From NCBI GenBank assembly GCA_016744775.1, contig JADGDS010000001.1, positions 491,642 to 555,641 on the forward strand: 64,000 bases of DNA, in the 5' to 3' direction. Under the pieces are notes generated by a model that worked only from the letters and a program-made list of their open reading frames with translations, was not told the DNA's origin and did no database searches. Below are positions 44,292 through 54,206 of this stretch, piece by piece. Both the position numbers and the translations under genes were made by a program. This DNA comes from Candidatus Marithrix sp. (GTDB lineage: Bacteria > Pseudomonadota > Gammaproteobacteria > Beggiatoales > Beggiatoaceae). How positions within the stretch are numbered: the first letter of the stretch is position 1; each line of letters opens with the position of its first letter.

Positions 44292-45002
44292 TTAATCTTC
44301 GCCCATTAAACCAAATATTTGCAGTAAACTTATAAATAAATTAAATATACTGACATATAAAGTTACTGTTGCCATAATATAGTTAGTTTCACGCCCATTT
44401 ACCATGTCACTAGTTTGATATAAAATTAAACCTGACATTAATAGAACAAATACGGCTGATACAGCTAAAGATAATGCTGGTATCTGAAATACTATCGCGC
44501 CAATACCTGCTAAAAAGGCAACTAAAATACCTACAGCTAAAAATCCACCTAAGAAACTAAAATCCTTACGAGTAGTTAAAGCATAACCAGATAAGCCTAA
44601 AAATATAGCTGCTGTGGAAGCAAATGCCATCATGATTAATTCAGAACCATTACTAAATTTAGTTAAATACATGCTCAAAATTGGTCCCAAGGTTAAACCC
44701 ATAAAACCAGTCAAGGCAAAAACAGACGCTAAGCCCCAAATACTATTTTGTAATTTGCTAGTTAAAAATAGCAAACCAAAATAACCAACTAAGGTAACTA
44801 TCAAACCTAATGGTGGCATTTTCATCACCATTGCAATACCAGCAGTGATTGCGGTGAAAAATAATGTCATTGACAATAATGTATAAGTATTGCGAATTAA
44901 CTTATTCGCTTCAGCACTTGACAATGCTTGTTGTTCAAAAGCATCCTGATTACTATACCCAACAGTTTGAGTATTTTTATTCATGTTATCAAACAAACCC
45001 AT
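44292..45002 (-). CDS. Bax inhibitor-1/YccA family protein
   Basis: A 236-residue membrane protein with seven hydrophobic segments and the BI-1 signature: FLTSKLQNSIWGLASVFALTGFMGLTLGPIL in the middle and IFNLFISLLQIFGLMGED at the C-terminus, including the aspartates typical of the pore-like end. In E. coli, YccA interacts with the FtsH protease and YbhL is a relative. It follows no operon partner closely: the DctP gene lies 15 bases downstream on the same strand. Confidence 0.92.
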   Translation of the reverse strand: MGLFDNMNKNTQTVGYSNQDAFEQQALSSAEANKLIRNTYTLLSMTLFFTAITAGIAMVMKMPPLGLIVTLVGYFGLLFLTSKLQNSIWGLASVFALTGFMGLTLGPILSMYLTKFSNGSELIMMAFASTAAIFLGLSGYALTTRKDFSFLGGFLAVGILVAFLAGIGAIVFQIPALSLAVSAVFVLLMSGLILYQTSDMVNGRETNYIMATVTLYVSIFNLFISLLQIFGLMGED

Positions 45003-45062
45003 AATGATTACCTCGATATATAATTAAAGAAAGTACAACCTATATAATAACAACTAATGAGA

Positions 45063-46220
45063 TTACAAGCAACTAGGACGATTTATAATCACTTTAAACT
45101 GATTACCGTCTCTATCATCAATTAAATCCATAGCTTTCCAAGCTCTATAGGCTCTACGAATACCACTACCTAAACCTCTATATGGCAGTAAATGAATTGC
45201 ATGAGATACTAAGATAGGATTACGTATATTGGAAATTCCATTTTTAATGTTATTTATAGTTAAGTTATTAGTTAAGTGTCCGGGGCTAATAATTTCTATA
45301 CGATTATCAAATATGAATATTCTGATAGGAGCAGAAATAAAATAATTGCGGTGCATTAAAGCATTCACAAGCATTTCTTCAATTACCATTTTGGGTATTT
45401 CTAATTTTCCCAATGAATTGACACTTTGTCCTTGCTGAAGTCGCCGAAGGTTTCTGGTAATAAAAGCTAAGCTTTGCTCAAAGATATTTTTTAAATTGCC
45501 GGTAATATCTTGGCTCTCAAGATAATGTTCTATATCAATATCATTTCCAGGCCATACAACTGCTTTTACCATAAAAACTGGTTTACGCATTTGCGGATTT
45601 TTGCCAAATAATAATAATCCTGTTAAATTCAGTTGTGTCTGGTGATATAAATTCAGATTTTCAAGCAAACGTTCTAATGGCAGAGCTGATTCTTCTATGG
45701 TTTCTTCATAACGAGTTTCATAATAATTTCTAAATAGAAATTCATCTAGTTCTTTTATCGAACTGTTAGGAACAGGAACCTCATCAGCATAGACAAGTCC
45801 TTCTGATTGAAACATATGCTGTAATTCTTCTCTAGCAGTTACTTTTCGTTTGTCTGAACCACTTTTAACCCAAATAATACCTTGATTATCCATATAAGGT
45901 TTACTGATCCCAGCAGGGATATTAATTATCATAACCATCTCTTCATCAAAACGGAACTGTTCTGTTATTGGATTAACAGGAGGATGTACCGATTGAGATG
46001 CAGTGTTGGATATTAGTTGATTTAAACGCCTAATATCAATCGCGTTCAAGCCTGATATTCCACCATCATCATTAACTCCTACTAGAATAGTACCTCCATT
46101 TGAATTAGCAAAAGCTACTATTTCAGCGGCTAACTGGTTAGGACTTTTGAAATCAGCTTTAAATTGAACGTGGCTATTTTCACCTGATGCGATAATGTCA
46201 ATAAGTTTATTTTTATCCAT
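45063..46220 (-). CDS. AlbA_2/ATP-binding transcription-regulator-like protein
   Basis: A 385-residue protein. ATG 46220 (MDKNKLIDIIAS), 4 bases after the tsaD stop, is preferred over 46250. It has an N-terminal AlbA_2 (Schlafen-like) domain with HVQFKADFKSPNQLAAEIVAFANSNGG near 17-43 and LVGVNDDGGISGL, and a C-terminal HATPase_c_4 region (IEEMLVNALMHRNYF near 273-287, DNRIEIISPGHL). Such proteins are common in accessory regions and sometimes act in phage defence or transcription control; the function here is unknown. Confidence 0.85.
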   Translation of the reverse strand: MDKNKLIDIIASGENSHVQFKADFKSPNQLAAEIVAFANSNGGTILVGVNDDGGISGLNAIDIRRLNQLISNTASQSVHPPVNPITEQFRFDEEMVMIINIPAGISKPYMDNQGIIWVKSGSDKRKVTAREELQHMFQSEGLVYADEVPVPNSSIKELDEFLFRNYYETRYEETIEESALPLERLLENLNLYHQTQLNLTGLLLFGKNPQMRKPVFMVKAVVWPGNDIDIEHYLESQDITGNLKNIFEQSLAFITRNLRRLQQGQSVNSLGKLEIPKMVIEEMLVNALMHRNYFISAPIRIFIFDNRIEIISPGHLTNNLTINNIKNGISNIRNPILVSHAIHLLPYRGLGSGIRRAYRAWKAMDLIDDRDGNQFKVIINRPSCL

Positions 46221-46224
46221 ATTA

Positions 46225-47214
46225 TTAATCAAACATTGACCAACGTGCATATGCTTTAAAAGCCAATGCTTCTGATTGATTATTTAATAATCGTAATGCA
46301 CCTGCATAAGCAATCATAGCACCATTATCTGTACAAAAAATCGGACGCGGATAATATATATTAATATTTAATTTTTCGTTAAAACTGGATCGTAGTCTTT
46401 TATTAGCGGCAACTCCACCGGCAATTACTAAAGTTTTTAATTTAGTTTGCTTAATTGCACGACGACATTTTATAACTAAAGTATCTATAACAGCATCTTC
46501 AAAAGCGCGAGCTATATCAGCCCGTGTTTGTTCATCTTGTTGTTCTTGTTTATTCCAAGTTGTTAAAACATGAGTTTTTAAGCCGCTGAAACTAAAATCT
46601 AAACCCGGACGTTGTGTCATTGGGCGAGGAAAATCAAATCTATTAGGATTTCCGCGTAAAGCTAATTCAGCTAAAGCTGGACCACCGGGATAGCCTAATC
46701 CTAATAATTTGGCAGTTTTATCAAATGCTTCACCAGCAGCATCATCAAGTGATTCCCCTAATATCTTATATTTACCCCAAGCAGCCACTTCTATCAATTG
46801 AGTATGACCACCTGACACTAATAAAGCTAAAAACGGAAAATTAGGTGCCGCTTCTTCAAGCATAGGAGCAAGCAAATGCCCCTCTATATGATGAACACCG
46901 ATTGCAGGCACTTGCCAAGTCCATGCTAAACTTCTACCAACAGACACGCCAACCAATAAAGCACCAATTAAACCCGGACCCGCTGTATAAGCTACAGCGT
47001 CAACTTTATTAGTTTCACTTTCAGCCAAAACTTGTTTTATTAATGGAATTAATTTACGCACATGATCACGAGAAGCCAATTCTGGTACCACGCCACCATA
47101 TTGAGCATGTAAATCTACTTGACTATAAAGTGTATGTGCTAATAAACCTTGTTCAGTATCATATACTGCCACTCCAGTTTCATCGCACGATGTTTCTATA
47201 CCTAATACACGCAT
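46225..47214 (-). CDS. tsaD: tRNA N6-threonylcarbamoyladenosine synthase subunit
   Basis: A 329-residue Kae1/TsaD protein that transfers threonylcarbamoyl to A37 of tRNAs decoding ANN. It shows [19 protein letters not shown] at the N-terminus, the metal-binding H-x3-H in [26 protein letters not shown] and [11 protein letters not shown] near the C-terminus. Length and motifs are full. It is followed within 4 bases by the AlbA_2 gene. Confidence 0.97.
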   Translation of the reverse strand: MRVLGIETSCDETGVAVYDTEQGLLAHTLYSQVDLHAQYGGVVPELASRDHVRKLIPLIKQVLAESETNKVDAVAYTAGPGLIGALLVGVSVGRSLAWTWQVPAIGVHHIEGHLLAPMLEEAAPNFPFLALLVSGGHTQLIEVAAWGKYKILGESLDDAAGEAFDKTAKLLGLGYPGGPALAELALRGNPNRFDFPRPMTQRPGLDFSFSGLKTHVLTTWNKQEQQDEQTRADIARAFEDAVIDTLVIKCRRAIKQTKLKTLVIAGGVAANKRLRSSFNEKLNINIYYPRPIFCTDNGAMIAYAGALRLLNNQSEALAFKAYARWSMFD

Positions 47215-47220
47215 GAATGT

Positions 47221-48681
47221 TTAATCTTTTGTATTCATTAATGGAAGCAAAAGTTCTACAACAAAACCATTTTTATCTTCACGATTAAAGGCACGACACT
47301 TTCCTCCAATATTCCAAACTAATGATGAAACCATTGATAATCCTAAACCCATACCCGGCAGTTGCCCAGTAAAATCTTTTTCTGCTTGATAATAAGAAAT
47401 CCAAATCTTAGCCAATTGATCAGGCGATAAATGTATACCATCATCCATTACTTGCACACAAATATTATCATCTAATTTACTGATGTGAAGTTCTAAAATA
47501 GGTGAATGTTGTGGATGAAATTTTTTCGCATTTGAGAAAAGTTCTGTTAAAATTAATTCCACAGCGCGACGAGATATAAAAATATCAGTTTTATTAAATT
47601 CCTCACTTACTTGATTTTGTAATTTTACTGACTCTATTTCTAAAGATTCTGCAATGCTAGTAACCATAGATCTAATATTACTTAGATTACAATTATCCCA
47701 ACCTAACTTATCTACCTGTGAAATATTTAAAAACTTCAGGATTTCTTCAATTTCAGACTGTAAGCGAACTGAACCTTGGTGCATCACATCTAAAAATTCT
47801 TTCAGTTGTGGTTCTGATAATTGTTCAACATTGTTTTTTAAATATTCTAAGCCACTGGTGATGGGCATTAATGGTGATCTTAATTTATGATTTATTTGCC
47901 CTTGAAATGTCCAACGAACTCTTTCAGATGAAATGTTTTGAGTGACATCACGTAAACGGATTAAATATTTTTCTTCTGAATCATTGCCCATTTCCATTAC
48001 ATCAACTTGTAACCAAAAGGCATGAGATCTAGCAGATTCTGGGCGTACTAAATAACGAGGCTTAAATGATTCATTTATATAAATTAAACCATTTGCCCAA
48101 CCATCCTGTGGCTCGCAATGATATTGTTGACCAACTAATTCTAAAAATTTAGTTGTTGGTTTTATTTCAGTTGTTGATAAATAAAGACGTGCTTGTGGAT
48201 TAGAATAGATTACTTGTTCATCTTTATCAAGAATTAAGAAAGCATCATCAGTTTTGTCAATTACCCATTCAAATTTAATTTGTTCATTAAGTAAACGACG
48301 ATAACGATTAAGTTTAGTTATGGTTTTTAAACGTGCCCGTAATTCAAAACGATCATAAGGTTTAGAAATAAAATCATCAGCTCCAGATTCAATACCTTGC
48401 AAACGAGAATCGCGATCATCCAAAGCGGTAACCATTAATACCGGCACCCCTGCAAGTGTAGGATCAGCGCGAAGACGTTCACAAACTTCAAAACCGTCCA
48501 TTTCTGGCATCATTACATCTAATAAAATTACATCTGGTATTAATTCAGCCGCTAATTTTAAGGCTTCAGCTCCATTACTAGCGGAAGCTAATTCATAGCC
48601 TTGATTAGCTAATAACATTTCTAACATGTCGCGGGCTGTGGGTTCATCATCAACGATGAGAATCGTAGTAGTTTGTTTCAT
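47221..48681 (-). CDS. Response regulator/PAS/histidine kinase hybrid
   Basis: A 486-residue signalling protein, from ATG 48681 with AAAGGA upstream. Domains in order: receiver (1-125, phospho-acceptor Asp55 in VILLDVMMPEMDGF), a PAS-like sensor (about 140-250), then HisKA with NHKLRSPLMPITSG near 264 (the phospho-His) and HATPase_c with LTELFSNAKKFHP near 375, DDGIHLSPDQ and GMGLGLSMVSSL. Unusually, the receiver comes first and the kinase last. No other two-component partner is adjacent. The signal sensed is not known. Confidence 0.93.
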   Translation of the reverse strand: MKQTTTILIVDDEPTARDMLEMLLANQGYELASASNGAEALKLAAELIPDVILLDVMMPEMDGFEVCERLRADPTLAGVPVLMVTALDDRDSRLQGIESGADDFISKPYDRFELRARLKTITKLNRYRRLLNEQIKFEWVIDKTDDAFLILDKDEQVIYSNPQARLYLSTTEIKPTTKFLELVGQQYHCEPQDGWANGLIYINESFKPRYLVRPESARSHAFWLQVDVMEMGNDSEEKYLIRLRDVTQNISSERVRWTFQGQINHKLRSPLMPITSGLEYLKNNVEQLSEPQLKEFLDVMHQGSVRLQSEIEEILKFLNISQVDKLGWDNCNLSNIRSMVTSIAESLEIESVKLQNQVSEEFNKTDIFISRRAVELILTELFSNAKKFHPQHSPILELHISKLDDNICVQVMDDGIHLSPDQLAKIWISYYQAEKDFTGQLPGMGLGLSMVSSLVWNIGGKCRAFNREDKNGFVVELLLPLMNTKD

Positions 48682-48687
48682 TAACAA

Positions 48688-48999
48688 AATCCTTTATTAT
48701 ATAAAATAGTCTATTTTAGCACCGAATAGCTTGACACAACTCCTAAATATAACAGCATTTTCAAGGTTCGCGCTCATTTAGTGTTAGCTATATTTACACC
48801 AACTTTGAAGTATGGCTCAAGCAGGCGTGCAGTTAATGCTCTGATAAAATCAATAATTGTATTAATATTGATTTTGAATATCCAGTCATTTCGCCATGTC
48901 AGAAAATTGTCACTACTCCATCATAAATTTTAAGGTTATATAAAAAATGAGACAAGCTTAAAGATATATGATATTTTTTATTTTTTTATAGAGAGAAAT
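48688..48999. other. Intergenic region, no gene found
   Basis: About 310 bases between the divergent kinase and haem-lipoprotein genes. It holds promoter-like AT-rich stretches and one weak inverted repeat (AAAATCAATA..TATTGATTTT, near 48847-48876). No reading frame with coding character, RNA gene or repeat was recognised. Confidence 0.6.
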
Positions 49000-49002
49000 T
49001 TG

Positions 49003-49548
49003 ATGAAATATTTTTTAATAAGCCTTATTCTTTTAACTCAATTATCCTGTTCAAAAACAGATAATCAGGAAGCAGAAAAGAAACAACAATATCGTAAAGC
49101 AGTCACAGAACTACATCATGGTTTAAAATCAGAACTAGTTAAAGGCATGAAAGCCGGTGGTCCAACTGCCGCTTTAGCTATTTGTAATACTAAAGCACCC
49201 ATTATTGCAGCAGAAATTTCAAAAAAATTAAATATTGAAATCTCTCGCACTAGTCTCAAACCGCGCAATCCAAATAACGCCCCCGACGAATGGGAAACCA
49301 AAGTACTTCAACAATTTGAACAACGTCTTGCCAAAGGTGAAGATCCTAAAACCATGGAATACATTGAACAGGTAAAACATCAATGGCGTTACATGAAAGC
49401 GATTCCTACTGCTCCAGTTTGTTTAACTTGTCATGGTCAAAATATTAAACCTGAAATAGTTGCTAGCATTAAAACATTATATCCTGATGATAAAGCAACA
49501 GGCTTTAAAGTCGGAGATTTACGTGGTGCCTTTAGCATTACAGAATAA
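49003..49548 (+). CDS. Haem-containing lipoprotein, DUF3365/Tll0287-like
   Basis: A 181-residue lipoprotein from ATG 49003 with GAGAG just upstream. The lipobox LTQLSC places the lipid-modified Cys near residue 17. Residues 25-181 form a Tll0287-like haem sensor domain (DUF3365), with a c-type haem site C-x-x-C-H in CLTCHG near residue 140 and KAGGPTAALAICNTKAP near 50. This domain occurs in redox-sensing kinases and as a free lipoprotein. It is divergent from the receiver/kinase hybrid, and the two may be functionally linked. The stop touches that of map. Confidence 0.9.
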   Translation: MKYFLISLILLTQLSCSKTDNQEAEKKQQYRKAVTELHHGLKSELVKGMKAGGPTAALAICNTKAPIIAAEISKKLNIEISRTSLKPRNPNNAPDEWETKVLQQFEQRLAKGEDPKTMEYIEQVKHQWRYMKAIPTAPVCLTCHGQNIKPEIVASIKTLYPDDKATGFKVGDLRGAFSITE

Positions 49549-50319
49549 TTACTGTTTTTCATAAGGGGCTAAAGTCAATACTTCAGCCCCATTGTCTGTA
49601 ACTAAAATAGTATGTTCCCATTGTGCAGACAATTTATGATCTTTAGTCACAACTGTCCATTTATCAGGTAATAATTTAACATGTCGTTTACCTAAATTAA
49701 TCATAGGTTCAATAGTAAAAGTCATGCCCGGATTTAAAATAACATCATCTTCTTTAGCACTATAATAATGTAAAACTTGAGGTTTTTCATGAAATTCACG
49801 ACCAATTCCATGTCCACAATATTCATGTACTACTGAACATTTTTTCGATGTCGCATAATTTTCAATAGCACGCCCTATTTCGCTTAAATAAACACCAGAT
49901 TTTACCTGATTAATGCCAATCCATAAACATTCATAACTAATATCTATAATCCGTTTAGCGCGAACATTAGATTTACCAACTACAAACATTCTACTGCTAT
50001 CACCATGATAACCATCCTTAATGACAGTAACATCAATATTAATAATATCACCATCCTTTAATTTCTTATTGCTAGGAATACCATGACAAACTTGATAATT
50101 TACAGAAGTACAAATAGATTTTGGAAAACCCTTATAATTTAAAGGTGCAGGAATAGCCTGTTGCACATTCACAATGTAATCATGGCACAAACGATCTAAT
50201 TCATCAGTTGTCACTCCAACCTTTACGTGATCTGTGATCATGTCCAATACTTCAGATGTTAAACGCCCAGCAACGCGCATTTTTTCAATTTCTTCAGGTG
50301 TTTTTATAAAAATAGTCAT
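49549..50319 (-). CDS. map: Methionine aminopeptidase
   Basis: A 256-residue type I methionine aminopeptidase that removes the initiator methionine. Metal ligands are visible in the order DIINIDVTVIKDGYHGDSSRMF (two Asp), HEYCGHGIGREFHE (His), TIEPMI (Glu) and SAQWEHTI (Glu). It lies divergently upstream of rpsB, the usual gammaproteobacterial arrangement. Confidence 0.96.
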   Translation of the reverse strand: MTIFIKTPEEIEKMRVAGRLTSEVLDMITDHVKVGVTTDELDRLCHDYIVNVQQAIPAPLNYKGFPKSICTSVNYQVCHGIPSNKKLKDGDIINIDVTVIKDGYHGDSSRMFVVGKSNVRAKRIIDISYECLWIGINQVKSGVYLSEIGRAIENYATSKKCSVVHEYCGHGIGREFHEKPQVLHYYSAKEDDVILNPGMTFTIEPMINLGKRHVKLLPDKWTVVTKDHKLSAQWEHTILVTDNGAEVLTLAPYEKQ

Positions 50320-50329
50320 TATTAATATC

Positions 50330-50358
50330 TTGTTGTAAAAAAGCTTTTATGGTACAAT
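50330..50358 (+). promoter_or_regulatory. Sigma-70-type promoter for rpsB-tsf
   Basis: A -35 TTGTTG (50330-50335) and -10 TACAAT (50353-50358) with 17-base spacing lie about 65 bases upstream of rpsB. This is a good match to the consensus for a housekeeping promoter. A hairpin follows downstream in the leader. Confidence 0.6.
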
Positions 50359-50365
50359 AATTCAC

Positions 50366-50383
50366 GCCTTTTTTATTAAAGGC
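50366..50383 (+). promoter_or_regulatory. Leader hairpin upstream of rpsB
   Basis: GCCTTT-TTTATT-AAAGGC, about 10 bases downstream of the proposed -10. A small stem of this type in the rpsB leader could take part in S2 autoregulation, which is known for rpsB in E. coli. The details here are inferred. Confidence 0.35.
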
Positions 50384-50421
50384 AAAAAAAATATTTTTGG
50401 AGTAAGAGTAAATATAACATC

Positions 50422-51201
50422 ATGTCAGACATATCAATGCGTAAAATGCTGGAAGCAGGGGTACATTTTGGTCACCAGACTCGTTACTGGAACCCAGAAA
50501 TGGCTCCGTATATTTTTGGAGAGCGTAATAAAATTCATATTATTAACCTCGAACATAGTCTGCCTATGTACAATGAGGCAGCAAACTTTTTAGGAAAATT
50601 AGCCGCTAGAAAAGCACAAATATTATTTGTTGGCACCAAACGTTCCGCACAAGAGCCTCTTAAAGAAGCTGCAACACGTTGTGGTATGCCATATGTCAAC
50701 CATCGTTGGTTAGGTGGTATGCTTACTAATTATAAGACTGTTAAAGCATCTATCAAGCGTCTTAAAGAATTAGAAACGATTAAAGAAGATGGCACATTAC
50801 AACGTTTAACAAAAAAAGAAGCCCTATCACTTAATCGTGAACTTGAAAAATTAGAGCGTAGCCTAGGCGGAATTAAAGACATGAATGGTCTGCCTGACGC
50901 ATTATTTGTTATTGATGTTGGCTATGAAAAAATTGCTGTTAAAGAAGCAGCTAAATTAGGCATTCCAATTGTAGCAGTAGTAGATACTAATGCTCGTCCA
51001 ACAAATGTGGATTATATTATCCCCGGTAATGACGATGCTATTCGTGCTATAAAATTATATGTTGATGGTATTGCAGATTCAGTAATTGATGCCCGTCAAT
51101 CTACTTTAGAAGTGTTAGCAGAAGAAGATGACTTTGTAGAAGAAGTTCAAGAAACTAAAGAAGAAAAAGTTTCTACCAATACTGAAATCCCAACAACATA
51201 A
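50422..51201 (+). CDS. rpsB: 30S ribosomal protein S2
   Basis: A 259-residue S2 protein, with [20 protein letters not shown] at the N-terminus, [17 protein letters not shown] near 93 and [34 protein letters not shown] in the nucleotide-like fold. The C-terminal 20 residues are an acidic tail slightly longer than average. It has GGAG about 20 bases upstream of the ATG. tsf follows after 12 bases, as in most bacteria. Confidence 0.98.
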   Translation: MSDISMRKMLEAGVHFGHQTRYWNPEMAPYIFGERNKIHIINLEHSLPMYNEAANFLGKLAARKAQILFVGTKRSAQEPLKEAATRCGMPYVNHRWLGGMLTNYKTVKASIKRLKELETIKEDGTLQRLTKKEALSLNRELEKLERSLGGIKDMNGLPDALFVIDVGYEKIAVKEAAKLGIPIVAVVDTNARPTNVDYIIPGNDDAIRAIKLYVDGIADSVIDARQSTLEVLAEEDDFVEEVQETKEEKVSTNTEIPTT

Positions 51202-51213
51202 AAGGTTAATAGA

Positions 51214-52065
51214 ATGAAAATTACAGCAGCATTAGTTAAAGAGCTGCGCGAGCGCACTGGCGCTGGCATGATGGAATGTAAAAAGGCATTAACAGAAAAT
51301 GCTGGTGATATTGAAGCTGCAATTGAAGCCATGCGTAAATCTGGTCAAGCAAAAGCTGCTAAAAAAGCTGGACGTATCGCTGCCGAAGGTTTAGTTATCA
51401 TACAGCAAAATGATAAAAATGCTGCAATGGTAGAAGTTAATTGTGAAACTGATTTTGTTACCAAAGGTGATGACTTTAAAGCATTTTGTGAATATGTAGC
51501 AAATACAATATTACGTCAAACACCTACTAACTTAGAAGCACTACAAAACAGCGTTGAAGAAGCACGTAAAGAATTAGTAGCAAAGATTGGTGAAAATATC
51601 AATGTAAGACGTTTTGCTTTAATGGAAGCAAATACCAATAAATTAGGTGTTTACTTACATGGAACTAGAATTGGCGTATTAGTAGATATACAAGGAGCAG
51701 AGCCAGCTTTAGTAAAAGATATTGCAATGCATATTGCAGCTAGCCGTCCATTATGTATTTCTGAAGATCAGGTACCTGCTGACAAACTTGAAAAAGAAAA
51801 AGAAATTTTTACAGTACAAGCTGCGAACAGCGGTAAGCCTGCAAATATCATTGAAAAAATGGTCGTGGGTCGTATTAAAAAGTATTTAGCAGAAGTTACC
51901 TTATTAGGTCAAGGATTTATTAAAGATCCTGAGAAATCAGTTGGAGACTTACTTAAATCTTCAAATGCAACTATCAAGCATTTTGAACGATTTGAAGTTG
52001 GTGAAGGTATTGAAAAGAAAGTAGAAAATTTTGCAGATGAAGTAATGCAACAAGCGCAACAATAG
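51214..52065 (+). CDS. tsf: Elongation factor Ts
   Basis: A 283-residue nucleotide-exchange factor for EF-Tu. It has the opening [21 protein letters not shown] and the [19 protein letters not shown] core used in the family. The normal gene order rpsB-tsf-pyrH-frr is kept. Its length is close to that of other proteobacterial EF-Ts. Confidence 0.98.
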   Translation: MKITAALVKELRERTGAGMMECKKALTENAGDIEAAIEAMRKSGQAKAAKKAGRIAAEGLVIIQQNDKNAAMVEVNCETDFVTKGDDFKAFCEYVANTILRQTPTNLEALQNSVEEARKELVAKIGENINVRRFALMEANTNKLGVYLHGTRIGVLVDIQGAEPALVKDIAMHIAASRPLCISEDQVPADKLEKEKEIFTVQAANSGKPANIIEKMVVGRIKKYLAEVTLLGQGFIKDPEKSVGDLLKSSNATIKHFERFEVGEGIEKKVENFADEVMQQAQQ

Positions 52066-52075
52066 GCAACTAAAT

Positions 52076-52104
52076 CTGACAGGTTTTAAAAACCTGTCAG
52101 TTTT
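52076..52104 (+). terminator. CCTGTCAGG palindrome with T-run between tsf and pyrH
   Basis: Arms CTGACAGGTTTT and its complement around one base, then TTTT. It belongs to the same family as 11972-12010 and 39312-39348. It can end or attenuate rpsB-tsf transcription before pyrH. Confidence 0.8.
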
Positions 52105-52127
52105 CTCATTAATGGTATATTTAATAT

Positions 52128-52853
52128 ATGTCTAATATTTCCTTAACTTATCCTCGTGTATTATTAAAACTGAGTGGTGAAGCATTGATGGGAAATACCA
52201 AGTTTGGTATTGATCCAGATACTTTATCTAATACAGTTACTAACTTATCCGAAATTGTCAAATTAGGAGTTCAATTAGGAATTGTAATTGGTGGAGGTAA
52301 TATTTTTCGCGGCGTTGGTTTAACAGCCAATGGTATTAATAGAGTTACTGCTGATTCTATGGGTATGTTAGCAACAGTAATGAATGGTTTAGCCTTACAA
52401 GATGCTTTAGCAAAAGTGGATATTACAGCCCATGTAATGTCTGCTATTCAAATATCAAATATCTGTGAACATTATTCACAACGCAATGCTATTAAACATT
52501 TAGAAAATGGACATTTAGTAATTTTTGTGGCAGGTACCGGTAATCCATTTTTTACTACTGATACAGCAGCCAGTTTAAGAGCAATTGAAATTGGTGCTAA
52601 TCTAATGATTAAAGCCACTAAAGTAGATGGTGTTTATAGTGCAGATCCAATGACTGATCCAACAGCTACACGTTTTTCAAAACTCACTTATAATAAAGTT
52701 ATAGAAAACAGATTAGGAGTGATGGATACCACCGCCGTCGTTTTATGTCAAGATAACAACATGCCATTGCAAGTACTTAATATGAACAAAAATGGTGCCC
52801 TAGTTCGTGCAATTAAAGGTTTGGATGAAGGAACATTAATTAATAATGAATGA
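52128..52853 (+). CDS. pyrH: Uridylate kinase
   Basis: A 241-residue UMP kinase that makes UDP for RNA, DNA and cell-wall precursors. It has [12 protein letters not shown] at the N-terminus, [13 protein letters not shown] near 47-59, and [18 protein letters not shown] near 139-156 where the nucleotide binds. Its stop overlaps the start of frr. Confidence 0.98.
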   Translation: MSNISLTYPRVLLKLSGEALMGNTKFGIDPDTLSNTVTNLSEIVKLGVQLGIVIGGGNIFRGVGLTANGINRVTADSMGMLATVMNGLALQDALAKVDITAHVMSAIQISNICEHYSQRNAIKHLENGHLVIFVAGTGNPFFTTDTAASLRAIEIGANLMIKATKVDGVYSADPMTDPTATRFSKLTYNKVIENRLGVMDTTAVVLCQDNNMPLQVLNMNKNGALVRAIKGLDEGTLINNE

Positions 52854-53400
52854 AATGATTGACATCATACAAAAAGATGCTAGTTCTCGTATGGAAAAAA
52901 GCGTAGCCGCTTTAAAAAACGAGTTACTTAAAATTAGAACTGGGCGTGCCAATACCAGTTTACTTGATCATGTTCTTGTACCTTATTATGGTAGTGATGT
53001 ACCAGTAAACCAAGTAGCAAGTATAAACGTCTTAGATCCACGTACACTTGGAGTTACAGCCTTTGAAAAAGGTATGGTTTCTGTAGTAGAAAAAGCCATT
53101 AGAGATTCAGATTTAGGGCTAAATCCGACTAATGTAGGAGATTTAGTACGTGTACCTTTGCCACCAATGACAGAAGATAGACGACGTGACTTAATTAAAG
53201 TCGTGCGTAATGAAACTGAAACTACACGAGTTGCAATTCGTAATATACGTCGTGACGCGAATAAGGATTTCAAAGATGCGGAGCTTTCAAAAGATGAAGC
53301 ACATGATGGTGAAGGCTTAATTCAAAATTTAACAAATAAATTTATTGCTCAAGTAGATGAAATTTTAACAAATAAGGAAACAGAATTAATGGATTTTTAA
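52846..53400 (+). CDS. frr: Ribosome recycling factor
   Basis: A 184-residue factor that splits post-termination ribosomes with EF-G. Typical segments are [44 protein letters not shown] and [21 protein letters not shown]. The start at 52846 overlaps pyrH by 8 bases; a second in-frame ATG at 52855 would give the usual family start and cannot be excluded. Confidence 0.97.
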   Translation: MNEMIDIIQKDASSRMEKSVAALKNELLKIRTGRANTSLLDHVLVPYYGSDVPVNQVASINVLDPRTLGVTAFEKGMVSVVEKAIRDSDLGLNPTNVGDLVRVPLPPMTEDRRRDLIKVVRNETETTRVAIRNIRRDANKDFKDAELSKDEAHDGEGLIQNLTNKFIAQVDEILTNKETELMDF

Positions 53401-53465
53401 ATATCTGCATAAGTTTTGCATTAGGATTTAATCCATTTAATCCTCGTAGTTATTTATAATCTCTT

Positions 53466-54206
53466 ATGGCAACTAAAAATATTTCATCTAATCAGCCACG
53501 TCACATTGCCATTATCATGGATGGTAATGGTCGTTGGGCAAAAAGAAAACTTCTACCACGCTATGCCGGACATCAAGCTGGTCTTGAAACAGTACGTAGA
53601 ACTATTAAGTTATGTATGGAGCAAGGTGTTGAAGTATTAACTCTATTTGCTTTTAGTAGCGAAAATTGGAAACGCCCTCCACAAGAAGTAAATTTACTCA
53701 TGAAATTATTCATGACAGCCCTACAACGAGAAGTAAAAAAACTCCATAAAAATAATATTAGATTACGTCTGATTGGTAGTCGTGAAGCTTTTTCTGAGAA
53801 GTTACAAACATTGATTGCTGATGCCGAAGATTTGACAAAAAATAATACTAAATTTACACTAGTTATTGCAGCTAACTATGGTGGACGTTGGGATATTGTT
53901 GACACAGCAAAACGTCTAGCTTTACAAGTACAACAAAATTCATTAAAAGCTGAAGATATTGATGAAGAATTATTTAATTCTCAAATTAATTTAAGTGATT
54001 TAACAGAACCAGACTTATTTATCCGTACTGCTGGAGAACAAAGAATTAGTAATTTTTTATTATGGCAATTAGCCTATACTGAAATGTATTTTACTAATAC
54101 CTTATGGCCAGATTTTAATGAAGAAATTTTTATGGAAGCATTAAAATCATTTTCATCTCGTGAACGTCGTTTTGGGCGTACTAGTGAACAAATAAAAAAT
54201 GCTTAA
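53466..54206 (+). CDS. uppS: Undecaprenyl diphosphate synthase
   Basis: A 246-residue cis-prenyltransferase that makes the C55 lipid carrier for peptidoglycan and O-antigen. It has the HIAIIMDGNGRWAKRK signature (catalytic Asp), GLETVRRTIKLC and LTLFAFSSENWKRP, then EPDLFIRTAGEQRISNFLLWQLAYTEMYF near the C-terminus. Its stop overlaps cdsA by 8 bases. Confidence 0.97.
   Translation: MATKNISSNQPRHIAIIMDGNGRWAKRKLLPRYAGHQAGLETVRRTIKLCMEQGVEVLTLFAFSSENWKRPPQEVNLLMKLFMTALQREVKKLHKNNIRLRLIGSREAFSEKLQTLIADAEDLTKNNTKFTLVIAANYGGRWDIVDTAKRLALQVQQNSLKAEDIDEELFNSQINLSDLTEPDLFIRTAGEQRISNFLLWQLAYTEMYFTNTLWPDFNEEIFMEALKSFSSRERRFGRTSEQIKNA

Noticed and set aside
11972..52104. CRISPR array made of the CCTGTCAGG palindromes
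   Set aside because: The copies lie tens of kilobases apart with genes between them, and there are no cas genes.
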